A stretch of DNA of 64,000 nucleotides from Mesorhizobium caraganae (GTDB taxonomy: Bacteria > Pseudomonadota > Alphaproteobacteria > Rhizobiales > Rhizobiaceae): positions 29,620 through 93,619 of the forward strand of contig NZ_JAFCGY010000022.1 in the NCBI RefSeq assembly GCF_016836705.1, written 5' to 3'. This document shows, one piece after another, positions 1 through 9,457 of the stretch; position 1 is the stretch's first letter, and each line of letters begins with the position of its first letter. Below the pieces are notes generated by a model. That model did not search any database. It was not told where the DNA came from and was given only the letters and a program-made list of their open reading frames with translations. A program made the translations under genes and the position numbers.

Positions 1-1911
1 CAGCGCCTGGTCGGGCGCAATGTAGCTGTCGTCGACCGCCATGCGGCGGATCGCGGCCAGCTGGTGTTCTTCCGCATCGGCGGTCGGGAAGGGGGCGGCC
101 GGCGCGAATTCGGGCAGGTCGTTCACCCACCAATTCTGCACGAAATCCGAATCCATCTGCGACAGGCCGGTCATCATGCGGTAGGTCTTGAGCGCGCCCA
201 GCATGAAATCCGGATCGCGGATCTGCCGCCACATCGTCGCTTCCAGCAGCGCCACCATGCGCGGCTCGAGCACGTTACGCAAAGCATGGTCATAGGTGTC
301 GGTCTGCGCCCGCATCAGTTCGGCGGAAGCCGATGGCCCGAGCAGATCCTGCGCCTTGTCGGGCGGCGCAGTCCTGGCACTGGCGACCTCATCCATGGCG
401 TTGAGGGCAACGTCCATCGCCGGCTGCTGCACCGAGGCGGGCGTCGCGGCGGCCGACGTCAGCGGCGCTTGCAGCGCCTCGAACTGGCCGGCCTGCGCGG
501 CGATGGCATTGCGGTTGTCGTAGTAGGACCAGGCGAACAGCGAACCGGCCAGGATAGCGGCGGCCGCGCAGACAGCGGCGGCGCCGCGCCAGATCCAGCT
601 GCGGCGGCGCTGCGCCAGCGGATCGAACGTACCGAGCCCGGCCTCCTTGAAGATCACTTCGGTCAAAAGGTTCTTGAGGAAGAAGCTGCGCTTTTCAAAA
701 CGCTGCGTCGGCATCGAGCGTCGCGCCGGCAGGCCGAAGGAAGAGGCGAGTGCGGCGGTGAGCCGGTCGATCGGCGCGCCTTCCTGCGTCGCCGAGGTCA
801 AATAGAGGCCGCGCAGCCAGGCGGCTTCCTCGTAGCGGCTCTCGCCGAACATCGCCTCGACCAGCACCTGGATGGGCTCGGACAGGCTTTGCAGCTGGGC
901 GGGAAAGCGGAAGATCTCGGCCCGCTCGGCGAGCTTGTCTTCGTCTTCCAGCCGCGGCACCAGCCGCTTTTCGAGCTCCCTCGAAAGCGTCGAGATTTCG
1001 CCCGCGATCGTCTTGGCGTCTACGCGCGCGTCGAGAGGGAAGGTCGTGCCCCAAACCTGTTCGCGCGCCTGCGTCGACAGGCCGCCGAAGAAAGCCTCGA
1101 AGCCTCTTATCAGATCGGCCTTGGTCAGCATGAGATAGACCGGCAGCCGGATTTCCAGCCGCTCTTCAAGCTCCGCCAGTCGCCTGCGGATCTTGCGGCC
1201 ATGCGCCTTGACGGCTTCGTCGCCTTCCGAAAGCGCATCGATCCCAAGCGCGACGATAACGCCGTTCAGCGCGCGGCGGCCGCGGTGCTTCTTCAACAGG
1301 TCGAGGAAGCCCAGCCATTCGGCGGCGTCGACGTCGGGCTGGCTTTCTTGCTGCACATAGCGGCCGGCAGTGTCGATCATCACCGCGTTTTCGGAGAAGA
1401 ACCAGTCGCAGTTGCGCGTGCCGCCGATCCCTTGCAGATCGTCGGTCAGGTCGATCGGAAAGTTGAGGCCGGACTGGCGCAAGGCCGTCGTCTTGCCGGT
1501 CGCCGGCGGGCCGACGATCACATACCACGGCATTTCGCGCAGGAATTTGCGGCCACCGAGCTTGCGCCGCTTCAGCTCGACCATGACGTCCTGGAATTTG
1601 GCGCCGACCGCGGCGACGTTCTCCTCACCGGGGCTGAGCCGCTTTTCCTCGACGGGTGCGGCAATCTCGGCGACGAACATGCGGTTGGCGCGGATCGCGC
1701 GGCGCTGCGCGACGATCAGCCAGATCAGCCAGAAGATCACCAGAAGCGCGATGATGACGATGCGCACCGTTTCCGTTGCCATCGGCACATAGTCGCCGAC
1801 CCGCACGATCGGGCCGAACACCCAGATGATCAGCGACAGCAGCGCAAGCCCGATCAGCGTCCACAGGAAACGCGAGGTCAGGACCGCCCAGAGGAAGCGC
1901 AGGATGAACAT
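1..1911 (-). CDS. tssM: T6SS inner-membrane protein TssM (IcmF/ImpL), 3' end outside the window
   Basis: N-terminal 637 codons of the large membrane-complex subunit that joins TssL in the inner membrane to TssJ in the outer membrane. Two hydrophobic segments lie at about residues 2-36 and 48-66. A Walker A motif GPPATGKT is at about 134-141, with the IcmF-type cytoplasmic NTPase-like region after it (GGTRNCDWFF and a DTAGRY switch motif). A third membrane segment at about 435-455 precedes the periplasmic part. The ATG at 1911-1909 lies one base after the tssL stop, so translation is probably coupled. The family is usually about 1,100-1,200 residues, so roughly half is missing only because of the window edge. 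The intact Walker A suggests the NTP-binding form. Confidence 0.93.
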   Translation of the reverse strand, partial: MFILRFLWAVLTSRFLWTLIGLALLSLIIWVFGPIVRVGDYVPMATETVRIVIIALLVIFWLIWLIVAQRRAIRANRMFVAEIAAPVEEKRLSPGEENVAAVGAKFQDVMVELKRRKLGGRKFLREMPWYVIVGPPATGKTTALRQSGLNFPIDLTDDLQGIGGTRNCDWFFSENAVMIDTAGRYVQQESQPDVDAAEWLGFLDLLKKHRGRRALNGVIVALGIDALSEGDEAVKAHGRKIRRRLAELEERLEIRLPVYLMLTKADLIRGFEAFFGGLSTQAREQVWGTTFPLDARVDAKTIAGEISTLSRELEKRLVPRLEDEDKLAERAEIFRFPAQLQSLSEPIQVLVEAMFGESRYEEAAWLRGLYLTSATQEGAPIDRLTAALASSFGLPARRSMPTQRFEKRSFFLKNLLTEVIFKEAGLGTFDPLAQRRRSWIWRGAAAVCAAAAILAGSLFAWSYYDNRNAIAAQAGQFEALQAPLTSAAATPASVQQPAMDVALNAMDEVASARTAPPDKAQDLLGPSASAELMRAQTDTYDHALRNVLEPRMVALLEATMWRQIRDPDFMLGALKTYRMMTGLSQMDSDFVQNWWVNDLPEFAPAAPFPTADAEEHQLAAIRRMAVDDSYIAPDQAL

Positions 1912-1912
1912 G

Positions 1913-3241
1913 TCACAGCCTCTTCTCGACCAGCACTTCGACGCGGCGGTTCAAGGCCCGCCCCTCGCGTGTGCCGTCGTCGGCGACAGGATCGGTCGCG
2001 GCGCGGCCTTCGGAGCGCACGCGATCCTTCGGCACGCCGTTCTGGATCAGTATGTCGGCAATCTCGGCGGCACGCGCCTCCGACAGCCGCTGGTTGGTCG
2101 ACAGCGGATTGGTCTTCTGTAGCGGAATACCGTCCGTGTGGCCGACCACGGTGATATCGCCGATCAGCTCCTGGTTTTCGAGGATCACCTTGGCGACCGA
2201 GGCTATGAGCGGATCGAAACCGTCGGTCAGCTGCGCGCGCGACGACTGGAAGAGTTCGGGGTTGGAGGCCTGGATGACCAGCCGCGCCAGCGAGACGCTC
2301 TCGGTGCCGCTCAGCGCTTTCTTGAGCTCGTCCGGTGCCGCTGCCTGGAACTCCGGCAGCAGCGCGAAATCCACCGCCACCGGCGGCGGCGCGTCGACCT
2401 TCGGCGAGGCGCGGGTGACATCGGCGCGTGTCGGCGGCGGCAGTGCGCGCACCAGCGCCGAAAGCTCGACCGCCTGGCTGCTCAGCCCCATCGACAGGCC
2501 GACATGGATGGCTGTCGCGATCACTGCTGCGGCCGCCGCCATCACCCAGATCGGCACGATGAAGCGCTGCGGTTCGTCGGACGCGATCACGCCCTTCCAG
2601 TTGGGCGACAACGGTGCGCCTTCGGCGTCGTTGTCGCGCAGGAAACGCGCCGCCGCTACGCGAACGGCATTGAGCGAACGGTCGCCGGAGCGGCCGGGCA
2701 CGCGGTATTTGCCGCGAAAGCCCAGCGCCATGCAGTGATATTGCAGCTCCAGCATTTCGCGGTCGCGGTTGGGATGGCGCTCGAGGTCTTCGAGGCGGGC
2801 GAAGAATTGCGCGCCTGCGTCGACGTCACCGCGCAGCATCACCACCAGCGGCTGGCGCGGCCAGGCGCTGGCGCCGCCCCACGGCGTGTTCAACGCGAGG
2901 TCATCGAGCAGGGCAGCAACCAGCCACGCCGCCTGGTCGGCGCGCTCGAGCGACGAGCCTTGCGCCATGGTGGCATCGCGGCAGCGCACGAGTTCATCGA
3001 GCAGCCTTGTGCGCAGCGCTTCCGGGTTCTCCGGTGGCAGCGCGTTTTCCAGTTCGGGCGCAAATTCCAGCAAGGGTGAGAACGCGTTGACGAGAACGTT
3101 CGGATGCGCGCGCGAGGAACGCTTGGCTGTGACGCCCGATGCCGGCAGGGGCATGGCGCGCGGCGTCGGCGCTCCGCTCAGACGGATGCGCGTGCGCTCC
3201 CGATCCTCGGACAGTCCGAATGGATCGTCCCTGCTCATCAT
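1913..3241 (-). CDS. tssL: T6SS inner-membrane protein TssL (DotU/ImpK) with fused OmpA-like domain
   Basis: 442 residues. The cytoplasmic DotU/IcmH domain spans about residues 45-215, a single membrane helix lies at about 228-254 (FIVPIWVMAAAAAVIATAIH), and a periplasmic OmpA/MotB-like peptidoglycan-binding domain occupies about 330-440 (VVGHTDG, NQRLSEARA, NRRVEV). This is the extended TssL form that can anchor the complex to the cell wall. The N-terminal tail carries DDPFGLS followed by RERTRIR. In Agrobacterium the TssL N-terminal Thr14 is phosphorylated by PpkA and read by the Fha protein; Thr17 here is in an equivalent place (inference). One base separates it from tssK upstream and from tssM downstream. 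Two Met codons start the ORF; either could be used. Confidence 0.93.
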   Translation of the reverse strand: MMSRDDPFGLSEDRERTRIRLSGAPTPRAMPLPASGVTAKRSSRAHPNVLVNAFSPLLEFAPELENALPPENPEALRTRLLDELVRCRDATMAQGSSLERADQAAWLVAALLDDLALNTPWGGASAWPRQPLVVMLRGDVDAGAQFFARLEDLERHPNRDREMLELQYHCMALGFRGKYRVPGRSGDRSLNAVRVAAARFLRDNDAEGAPLSPNWKGVIASDEPQRFIVPIWVMAAAAAVIATAIHVGLSMGLSSQAVELSALVRALPPPTRADVTRASPKVDAPPPVAVDFALLPEFQAAAPDELKKALSGTESVSLARLVIQASNPELFQSSRAQLTDGFDPLIASVAKVILENQELIGDITVVGHTDGIPLQKTNPLSTNQRLSEARAAEIADILIQNGVPKDRVRSEGRAATDPVADDGTREGRALNRRVEVLVEKRL

Positions 3242-3242
3242 C

Positions 3243-4577
3243 TCACCTGTTGACCGAGTAGCAGTCGACCTGCGGTTCGCTGGGCAGCACGCCCGAAACG
3301 CCGATCACAAAGCCGGGCGCTTCGAGCAGCGAGGCCCAGTGCTCGCTTTTCTGGTCGAGTTCGAGGCACAGCCGGTCGCCGTCATAGGGAATTTCGCGCG
3401 GCTGCGAATGCAATGGCTTCAGCGGAATGCCGGGTAGGCGCGACTTCCACAGCCCTTCGAATTCGCTCGCCGAGCCGACCGTCGCCTGGTTGACGAAAAT
3501 CTTGCGCAAGGCATCTTCCGACAGTTCGGAGCCGATCCGCACCACGATCCGGCTCGCCACCAGAAGCTTCGGGTTGTCGATGCGGATCTTCCACACATTG
3601 GTGGCATGCCGCATGACCGGGAGCGCGCGGGATTTCGGCTCGATGTAGCGCAGGCTGAGGATCAGCGAACGCAGTGCGTCGGCCAGCGCCGAATAGGCCG
3701 GGCCAGGCGCCATGTGGTCGTAAACAGGCAGTTCGCCGAGCCGCCGCGCGCTCGAGCCGTAGGTCGCCATCGAACCGGCGAGGCCGGCCAGCTCCATATA
3801 GACCTCGGCCGGATGGAACACGTCCTGCGCCAGCATGTGCGCCAGCCGCGGCCGCGCGGCGTTGACCAGATTGAGGATCAACAGATCCTCGACGCTGCGC
3901 CCCGGACCGCCCAGCACCATCTTGCCATGCGCCTCGGCGATCTGGTCGAGACCGGTGACCACCTCCTGCAGCAGGCGGCTGTACCATGAGGCCGCGCCGA
4001 TGACCAAGGTCGGCGGCAGGAAGGTGTCGTCGAGCGCCACCCCGCCATCGGCGCGCACGCCCTTGAGTTCGCCCACCGGCAACGCGGTGTAGCCGCCGAC
4101 CGCTGTACCCGGCGCCAGCAACAGCGCCTGCGGTCGTGCAATCTCGATTTCCTCCGGGTCGGAGCCGCCATGCACGGCGTCGCGCACCGAAACGATCCGG
4201 CCGCGATAGCGCGCGCCCGACGGCTCGGCGTGCGCCGGGTCGAAGCCGACGCCGCCGGGTGGTTCGAGCGGCAGCGCGATCAGCACCGGTCCTGCGCCCA
4301 TCTCCGGCGTCACCGCCAGCGGCCGCGGCGCATCCATCGTCTCGGGGATCGAGAACGGCGTCCCGTCGGGAAAGATGCCGCGCGCCGAAAGCACCGAAAT
4401 CTGGCCGGCATCGAGCAGTGCCTGATCGAGCGTCAGCGTTCGAAAGCCGAACGTATGCAGATGCCCGGCCTGCAAGGCGCCGCGCACCGTCGCCTCGAAG
4501 AAGCGGTCCTGTTGCTGGAAATGCTGGGTGCGCAGGAATAGCCCCTCCGACCACAGCACCCTGTTTGCATCGCTCAT
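3243..4577 (-). CDS. tssK: T6SS baseplate protein TssK (ImpJ)
   Basis: 444 residues, the normal family length. The N-terminus has the TssK signature (NRVLWSEGLFLRTQHFQQQD). TssK is a trimeric baseplate adaptor that connects the TssEFG wedge to the cytoplasmic parts of TssL and TssM; it is soluble and no membrane segment is visible. It lies 57 bp downstream of tssJ and one base upstream of tssL, inside the same minus-strand run. The ORF reads without interruption and ends in CYSVNR. The function is assigned by family; specificity of this system cannot be read from TssK. Confidence 0.94.
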   Translation of the reverse strand: MSDANRVLWSEGLFLRTQHFQQQDRFFEATVRGALQAGHLHTFGFRTLTLDQALLDAGQISVLSARGIFPDGTPFSIPETMDAPRPLAVTPEMGAGPVLIALPLEPPGGVGFDPAHAEPSGARYRGRIVSVRDAVHGGSDPEEIEIARPQALLLAPGTAVGGYTALPVGELKGVRADGGVALDDTFLPPTLVIGAASWYSRLLQEVVTGLDQIAEAHGKMVLGGPGRSVEDLLILNLVNAARPRLAHMLAQDVFHPAEVYMELAGLAGSMATYGSSARRLGELPVYDHMAPGPAYSALADALRSLILSLRYIEPKSRALPVMRHATNVWKIRIDNPKLLVASRIVVRIGSELSEDALRKIFVNQATVGSASEFEGLWKSRLPGIPLKPLHSQPREIPYDGDRLCLELDQKSEHWASLLEAPGFVIGVSGVLPSEPQVDCYSVNR

Positions 4578-4634
4578 GCCGGCACTCTCTGCTTCCTGCT
4601 CATCACCTTGGTGCGGCTTTGCGGACTTTCGCCG

Positions 4635-5087
4635 CTAGGCGGAAATGCCGCCGCTGCCGAGCTTCACATTGACGGTGAACTTCGATCCCGGCGACACCGA
4701 CTTGGTCGTGCGCCAGTTGCGTCCGCCGGGTTCCCTGATCAGCGCGACGAAGCCCAGGGCCGCCACCTCCGGCTCGACCGTGATCGTCTTCGACGCGGTC
4801 TTGCCGGGTCCAACCGAAATCGTGTCGGAGCCGACGAGATCGCCGCCAAGGGCGGAGCCCGCACCGCCTTGCAGGGCGAAATAATCGGCAGAATTGAAGG
4901 CGCCAGTACTCTTCAGACGCAAGATCATTACGGTAACCGGCCTGTCGCCACCGCCCGGTCCCGGGTTCATGCCGGCGCCGCCGGCAAGATTGACCGTTAT
5001 GACGGACGGTTTCGGCGGGCCGCTCTGGCAAGCCGTCAGCAGTCCCGTCGCGCCCAAGGCAAGAATGAATTCGCGTCTGTCGATCAT
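4635..5087 (-). CDS. tssJ: T6SS outer-membrane lipoprotein TssJ (VasD)
   Basis: 150 residues. The N-terminus MIDRREFILALGATGLLTAC is a lipoprotein signal with a lipobox (LTAC) whose Cys20 should be lipidated. The mature part is a small beta-sandwich of the TssJ/VasD family that binds the periplasmic end of TssM. The charged RR just before the hydrophobic stretch is somewhat Tat-like, which is not unusual for alphaproteobacterial lipoproteins. It starts 3 bp after the tagH stop and sits between tagH and tssK. The length and position fit TssJ; sequence conservation in this family is low, so context carries part of the call. Confidence 0.85.
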   Translation of the reverse strand: MIDRREFILALGATGLLTACQSGPPKPSVITVNLAGGAGMNPGPGGGDRPVTVMILRLKSTGAFNSADYFALQGGAGSALGGDLVGSDTISVGPGKTASKTITVEPEVAALGFVALIREPGGRNWRTTKSVSPGSKFTVNVKLGSGGISA

Positions 5088-5090
5088 GTC

Positions 5091-6578
5091 CTAGTCCTCC
5101 TCATATGCGTCTCGAAAATCAGCGCCGATTTCGCCCAGAAAGCGCGTCTCGGCGCTGTGAGCGATTTCACTGTGGCGTTTCTGGTACAGTTCCCAGAGCT
5201 TGGCGCCGCGCCCGCCGGTCAGCAGATTGCCGATCGCAGAACTCGACTTCAGTTCCTGCTCGATCGCCGCCGGATCGAAGCGATCGATCATGCGCTTGAG
5301 CGCGCCCTGCACGCCGCGCCAGGCGCGAACGTGGTGCTGCGCCAGATCGCGCACCGCGTCCTGGATCGCCGCCTCGGCGCCTAGGAAACCGGGGCTGCGC
5401 TCGGCCAGGATGGTCACCAGCGCATCGTCGACCGAGGGCAGGAATTTGAGCGGGTTGACCTCGGATGCGCCAACCACGGTTTGGGCGACGCGGGCATTGC
5501 CCTTCTCTTCGGCGCGCTTGCGCAAAAGCTGCATCAGCCCTTCCATCATCAGCCGGTATTCGCGTCCGAACTTCTCCATATCGGCCACCGGGTCGCGGCC
5601 GGGAAAATCGGCCTCGTCCATGCCCATGCCGCGCAGGAAAGCCGCGCGCAATTCCGCGTTCGACTGTCCGGCCGGCGGCCGCGCCGCGGCTTGCCGGACA
5701 GGAGCGCGCGGCGGCGGTGGAGACGGGGCTGGTGGTGGCTGCCGTGGCGATGGCTCGGCCGCGCGGACGGGCAGGTCCCAAGGCGCAGGAGAGGGGGCAG
5801 GCGAGGGCGCATCGCTTCCGCCGCCATCCGTCGCGCCGGCGTCGAGGCTGGTGGACTCGGCAGGGCCAAAACCAAACCCGTCATCAAAGGCCGGCGGCTT
5901 CTCGGAACTGGATCTGATTGGCTCTCTCGACAGCGGCGCGGAGTCGAGGCCGAAGGGGTCGTCGAACAGCGGCTTGCCGCCGCCTTTGTCGGTGGCGGCC
6001 TCCGGCGCCGGCGTCGCCACCGGGTCGAGGCTGAATGGATCGTCGAACGCCTGCGAGCTGCGTTCGTCGGAGCGCGCGCGCGCGAAAGCGCCGGGCACCG
6101 GCTTCTCGAACGGATCGGGCAGGTCGGCGGGTCGCGGCCGTCCCGGCTCTTCTTCGGTGGTAGACGAAAAGAAATCGTCGCCGCCGAGGCTGACCGGCGC
6201 CCGTGATGCCGCCGGTCTGGCATCCGGCACCGAAGGCCTGGAGGCTGGCGGTTCGGTCGTCGCTGTCTGCAGGTCGACCCATACGACATAGTCGCCCAGC
6301 CGCAGCCGCATGCCGCTTTGCAGGCGCGCCGAATTTCCCGCGCCGAGCGGGCTGGCGGCATCGTCGATGAACAGCCCGCTGCTGGAGGTGTCGGTGACGA
6401 AATAGCCGCCCTGCTTGCTGGTGATCTTGCAGTGGGCGCGCGAGACGAACATGTCAGGATCGTTGATCTGCCAGTCGGCGTCGGCGCTGCGGCCGATCAC
6501 CAGTTCACCCTCGTCCAGCCGGGCCTGCCGCGTGACTTGCGCGCGTGGTCCCTGTTCGAGCGTCAGCAGCAGGCTCAT
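5091..6578 (-). CDS. tagH: T6SS FHA-domain protein TagH/Fha (ImpI)
   Basis: 495 residues in three parts. An N-terminal FHA domain (about residues 20-100) has the phosphothreonine-binding residues (VIGRS, SRAHC). A long disordered Pro/Ala/Ser-rich linker (about 105-310) contains repeated FDDPF-x-LD-like motifs. A C-terminal T6SS FHA-associated domain spans about 315-490. In the Agrobacterium threonine-phosphorylation pathway Fha binds phosphorylated TssL to activate secretion. The kinase/phosphatase pair PpkA/PppA is not in this window. The ORF overlaps the tssG stop by 4 bp (ATGA) and ends 3 bp before tssJ. DDPFGL also occurs at the TssL N-terminus. Confidence 0.92.
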   Translation of the reverse strand: MSLLLTLEQGPRAQVTRQARLDEGELVIGRSADADWQINDPDMFVSRAHCKITSKQGGYFVTDTSSSGLFIDDAASPLGAGNSARLQSGMRLRLGDYVVWVDLQTATTEPPASRPSVPDARPAASRAPVSLGGDDFFSSTTEEEPGRPRPADLPDPFEKPVPGAFARARSDERSSQAFDDPFSLDPVATPAPEAATDKGGGKPLFDDPFGLDSAPLSREPIRSSSEKPPAFDDGFGFGPAESTSLDAGATDGGGSDAPSPAPSPAPWDLPVRAAEPSPRQPPPAPSPPPPRAPVRQAAARPPAGQSNAELRAAFLRGMGMDEADFPGRDPVADMEKFGREYRLMMEGLMQLLRKRAEEKGNARVAQTVVGASEVNPLKFLPSVDDALVTILAERSPGFLGAEAAIQDAVRDLAQHHVRAWRGVQGALKRMIDRFDPAAIEQELKSSSAIGNLLTGGRGAKLWELYQKRHSEIAHSAETRFLGEIGADFRDAYEED

Positions 6579-7618
6579 GCCGCCACCTCTTCCCGCCAGC
6601 CGACGATGGTTCGCAGCCGCATGTCGTCGGCATCTCCCCGCTCAGGATTGCGCGCCAGCCAGGTGGTGCGGGCGAGCTGGACGGTTCCGAGCTTCGCCGG
6701 CGGCACGGCCTTTGCCGCAAGCACGATCCTCAGATCGACATCGATGGTCTCGCCGATCAGGTCGCGCACCGCCTGCTTCAACAGCTTCAGCCGCTCGCCG
6801 CCCGGCAGGAAGGCCTTGTAGTCCTTGTAGCTCAGCGCGCCGATGCGCAGCTCGATCCGGCTTTGCCGGCTGAAGCTGCGCGGGCCGATGGTGGCGCTGC
6901 GGCCCAGCGTTGCGTAGCTGCCGGCAAGCCGCGTCTGCAACACCTTCGGGATGGCCAGCCATGCGGCGACAAACTCCTTCAGCACCACCGGCACCTTGAA
7001 GGCTTCGGCCAGGAACAACGTCAGCCGCTCGGGGCCGTCGACTTGGGCAGCGAGCGAGGCGGCCTGGCGAAGCTTCACCGCGTCGAGTTCGGCATTCTGC
7101 GTACCCGGCAGACCGATGCCGGCCATCGCTTCCAGCATGGAGCGGACGCGGCCCCCGACCCCGCGTTCGACCTGCACCGCCGGATGCGCATCCGCCCAGG
7201 CGCGATAGTAGAGCGCAATCATCCGGTGCTGCAGGATGTTGACGAAATCGACGAAGGTCGTGTCGCTCGTCTGCCGTGCCTCGGCACCCGCGTACCAGCG
7301 TTGCGACAGGCGATCGAGCACCCAGCGCGTCAGATGCAACGGCATTGGCCCTTCGGGTCCGAGCAGGCCGAGATTGTTGACCGTAACGCGTGCCGGCGAC
7401 TTGTCCGTCGGCTCGCGGAAATCCACCACATCCTGCACCGCGAAGGACAGGCGCACATTCTGGCCGAGCCTTGCCGGCTCGCGATCCGGCCGGCCGGAAT
7501 GGCCGAACAGGCCGCCTTGCCGCTCCAGCCGACGCAGCAGTTCGAAGAAGTCGAAACTCTCGGACAGGGTTGCGGCTCGCTCTAGATCAGGTAGCGATTG
7601 CCGGGCGTCATCGGCCAT
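6575..7618 (-). CDS. tssG: T6SS baseplate protein TssG (ImpH)
   Basis: 347 residues, typical length. The N-terminal FDFFELLRRLERQGG and the region LGQNVRLSFAVQDV are characteristic of the TssG/VasB/ImpH family. TssG pairs with two TssF subunits and TssE to form the baseplate wedge that nucleates the sheath. The start overlaps the end of tssF by 37 bp, and the end overlaps tagH by 4 bp, consistent with translational coupling inside one transcript. No catalytic residues or membrane segments are expected or seen. Confidence 0.93.
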   Translation of the reverse strand: MADDARQSLPDLERAATLSESFDFFELLRRLERQGGLFGHSGRPDREPARLGQNVRLSFAVQDVVDFREPTDKSPARVTVNNLGLLGPEGPMPLHLTRWVLDRLSQRWYAGAEARQTSDTTFVDFVNILQHRMIALYYRAWADAHPAVQVERGVGGRVRSMLEAMAGIGLPGTQNAELDAVKLRQAASLAAQVDGPERLTLFLAEAFKVPVVLKEFVAAWLAIPKVLQTRLAGSYATLGRSATIGPRSFSRQSRIELRIGALSYKDYKAFLPGGERLKLLKQAVRDLIGETIDVDLRIVLAAKAVPPAKLGTVQLARTTWLARNPERGDADDMRLRTIVGWREEVAA

Positions 7619-9456
7619 GGCACATCCTCCTGTTTCTGGAGCAAACGTGTGCGGGTGCGCACGAACCCATTAATGCCGGCATGACGGGCAAACAGCCGCG
7701 ACAGCAGACCCGACAGCAGCAAGGTGCTTTGTCCCGCCAGCACCGACTGGTCGACATGCAGCGTCACTTCAGTGCCGCGGCCGAAACACATCGGTCCTTC
7801 GATCGCCAGCCTTTCGATCACCGCGCGCGAGTCGATGCGCACGATCGAGCGCACATTGCGGGCAAGCCCGGGATCGCCGCGCTCGGCATAGAGATCGAGC
7901 AGCGCGTGCAGCGGATCGACGCCGCGGCCTTCCTTGGCCAGGCTGAGGAAGTTGAGCGCCAGCTGCGACACCAGCCGCCAGGCCAGGTCATCGGCGCGCG
8001 ACTCGCCGTCGGCGCCGGCAGGCAGCGCCGCGGGGATGGCCGGCTGCGGCGACCGCAGCGCGCCCAGCAGCCGGACCGTCTCCACCGGGTCGCCGGCCTC
8101 CAGCGTCAGCGTCGGCGTGTCGTCGAGGATGGCCAGGTCGCGGTTCGTGCAAAGCGCCACGATGTCGACGCGCTTCAGCGGCCGGTTGGCCTGGCTGTGG
8201 ACCGGGCGCGAGATCGCCAGGAAGACGTCGTCGCCGGCATAGGAGGTGCGCGTCACGCCTTGGCTGCGCTCGTCCTCGGTTGGCCGGCGCGGCCGCCGCT
8301 CGGTCGAGTACACCCAGCCGCTGCCGCGGTTCTGCCCGAGGCTGAACAGCTCCGGTATTTCGGCATCTGGCCCTTCCGCATCGGCGTCCTCGACGCGGAT
8401 GACCCGGTAGATTTCAAAGTCGCGTGCCCGCGTGCGGTCGGCGTGCAGCACCTGTCGCGTCTTGCGCTGGTCGAGCTCGATGACGTTGCACTCGCGCTCG
8501 AAGAGATTGATGATCGGCGTCGCGAAAAGTTCGAAATCCGCCGGGGTCAGATCGGCGAGTTCGGGCACCGGACGCCTGAACAAAAAGACGATCTCAAGCC
8601 CCGCCTGGCATTTGCGCACCACCGGCTGCAAGCCGGTTACGCGCGCATAGTGGAAGCGCTCGGGCATCATGAAATATTCGCGCAGCAGGCGGTAGCCTTC
8701 GAAGGTCGGCCGCGTGCGCGGCATCATCGCCTCGGCATCGGCGATGCCCACCATCTCCGGCGCCGGCAGAGGCGACAGCGGATTGGTCTTGCCTTCAGGT
8801 CTTGCACCGACGCTCGCGCAGACGCCGAAGATCGCGTCGAACGTCAGCGGCGCCTTGGTGCGGTTGGCGAAGTAGAGGTCAAGCCGGTCGAGCGCCAGTT
8901 CGCCCAGTTGGACCTTTCCAATCGGAGCAAGCGTGATGCGCAGCGCCGCTTCGCCGGCCCTGCCGCCGATCGGGCCAATACCGGCGGCGGCAAGCGCACT
9001 GCGGTCCTGGAAATAGCCGACCGAACTGATCGCGATCGGAAACAGCGTCATGTCCTGTGCCGTGGTGAAGGTGCAGCGTGTCGACAGGCCGGCCTGTAGG
9101 CTGGAGACCAGCCGCGTGCCGCGCTTGACGACATGCCCGGCAAGCATGGTCTGCACCTGCTGGCCGGGCTTCAGCACCACCATGGCGGTGGCCGGCGCCG
9201 GCGTGACGAGATCGGGATAGAGCACGTCGAGGATGGCGCGCGAAAACCGCGAGCGTTCGGCGTCCACCTTCAGCCGCGTGCGCGCGGCGAGGAAGGCGAC
9301 GCCGTCGAGCAGCCGCTCGACATAGGGATCGGGACACGGCACCGTATCCAGCGACAGATTGCGCGCGACAGCCGGATGCATGTCGGCGAACTCCGCCGCC
9401 AGCCCGCGAATGTGGGACAGTTCTTCCTCGTAATATTCTACGAAGACCCGGTCCAT
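7582..9456 (-). CDS. tssF: T6SS baseplate protein TssF (ImpG)
   Basis: 624 residues, normal for the family. The start MDRVFVEYYEEELSHIRGLA and the following EFADMHPAVARNL, PDPYVERLLDGVAFLAART and LYPDLVTPAPAT segments are the conserved TssF/VasA N-terminal signature. With TssG and TssE it forms the baseplate wedge. It starts 1 bp after the tssE stop and runs 37 bp into tssG. The ORF is intact; nothing unusual is seen. Confidence 0.95.
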   Translation of the reverse strand: MDRVFVEYYEEELSHIRGLAAEFADMHPAVARNLSLDTVPCPDPYVERLLDGVAFLAARTRLKVDAERSRFSRAILDVLYPDLVTPAPATAMVVLKPGQQVQTMLAGHVVKRGTRLVSSLQAGLSTRCTFTTAQDMTLFPIAISSVGYFQDRSALAAAGIGPIGGRAGEAALRITLAPIGKVQLGELALDRLDLYFANRTKAPLTFDAIFGVCASVGARPEGKTNPLSPLPAPEMVGIADAEAMMPRTRPTFEGYRLLREYFMMPERFHYARVTGLQPVVRKCQAGLEIVFLFRRPVPELADLTPADFELFATPIINLFERECNVIELDQRKTRQVLHADRTRARDFEIYRVIRVEDADAEGPDAEIPELFSLGQNRGSGWVYSTERRPRRPTEDERSQGVTRTSYAGDDVFLAISRPVHSQANRPLKRVDIVALCTNRDLAILDDTPTLTLEAGDPVETVRLLGALRSPQPAIPAALPAGADGESRADDLAWRLVSQLALNFLSLAKEGRGVDPLHALLDLYAERGDPGLARNVRSIVRIDSRAVIERLAIEGPMCFGRGTEVTLHVDQSVLAGQSTLLLSGLLSRLFARHAGINGFVRTRTRLLQKQEDVPWPMTPGNRYLI

Positions 9457-9457
9457 C

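Noticed and set aside
64..2154. Long plus-strand open frame (696 codons)
   Set aside because: It is antisense to tssM and tssL, is Arg/His-rich, and has no recognisable domain; an effect of GC-rich codon use.
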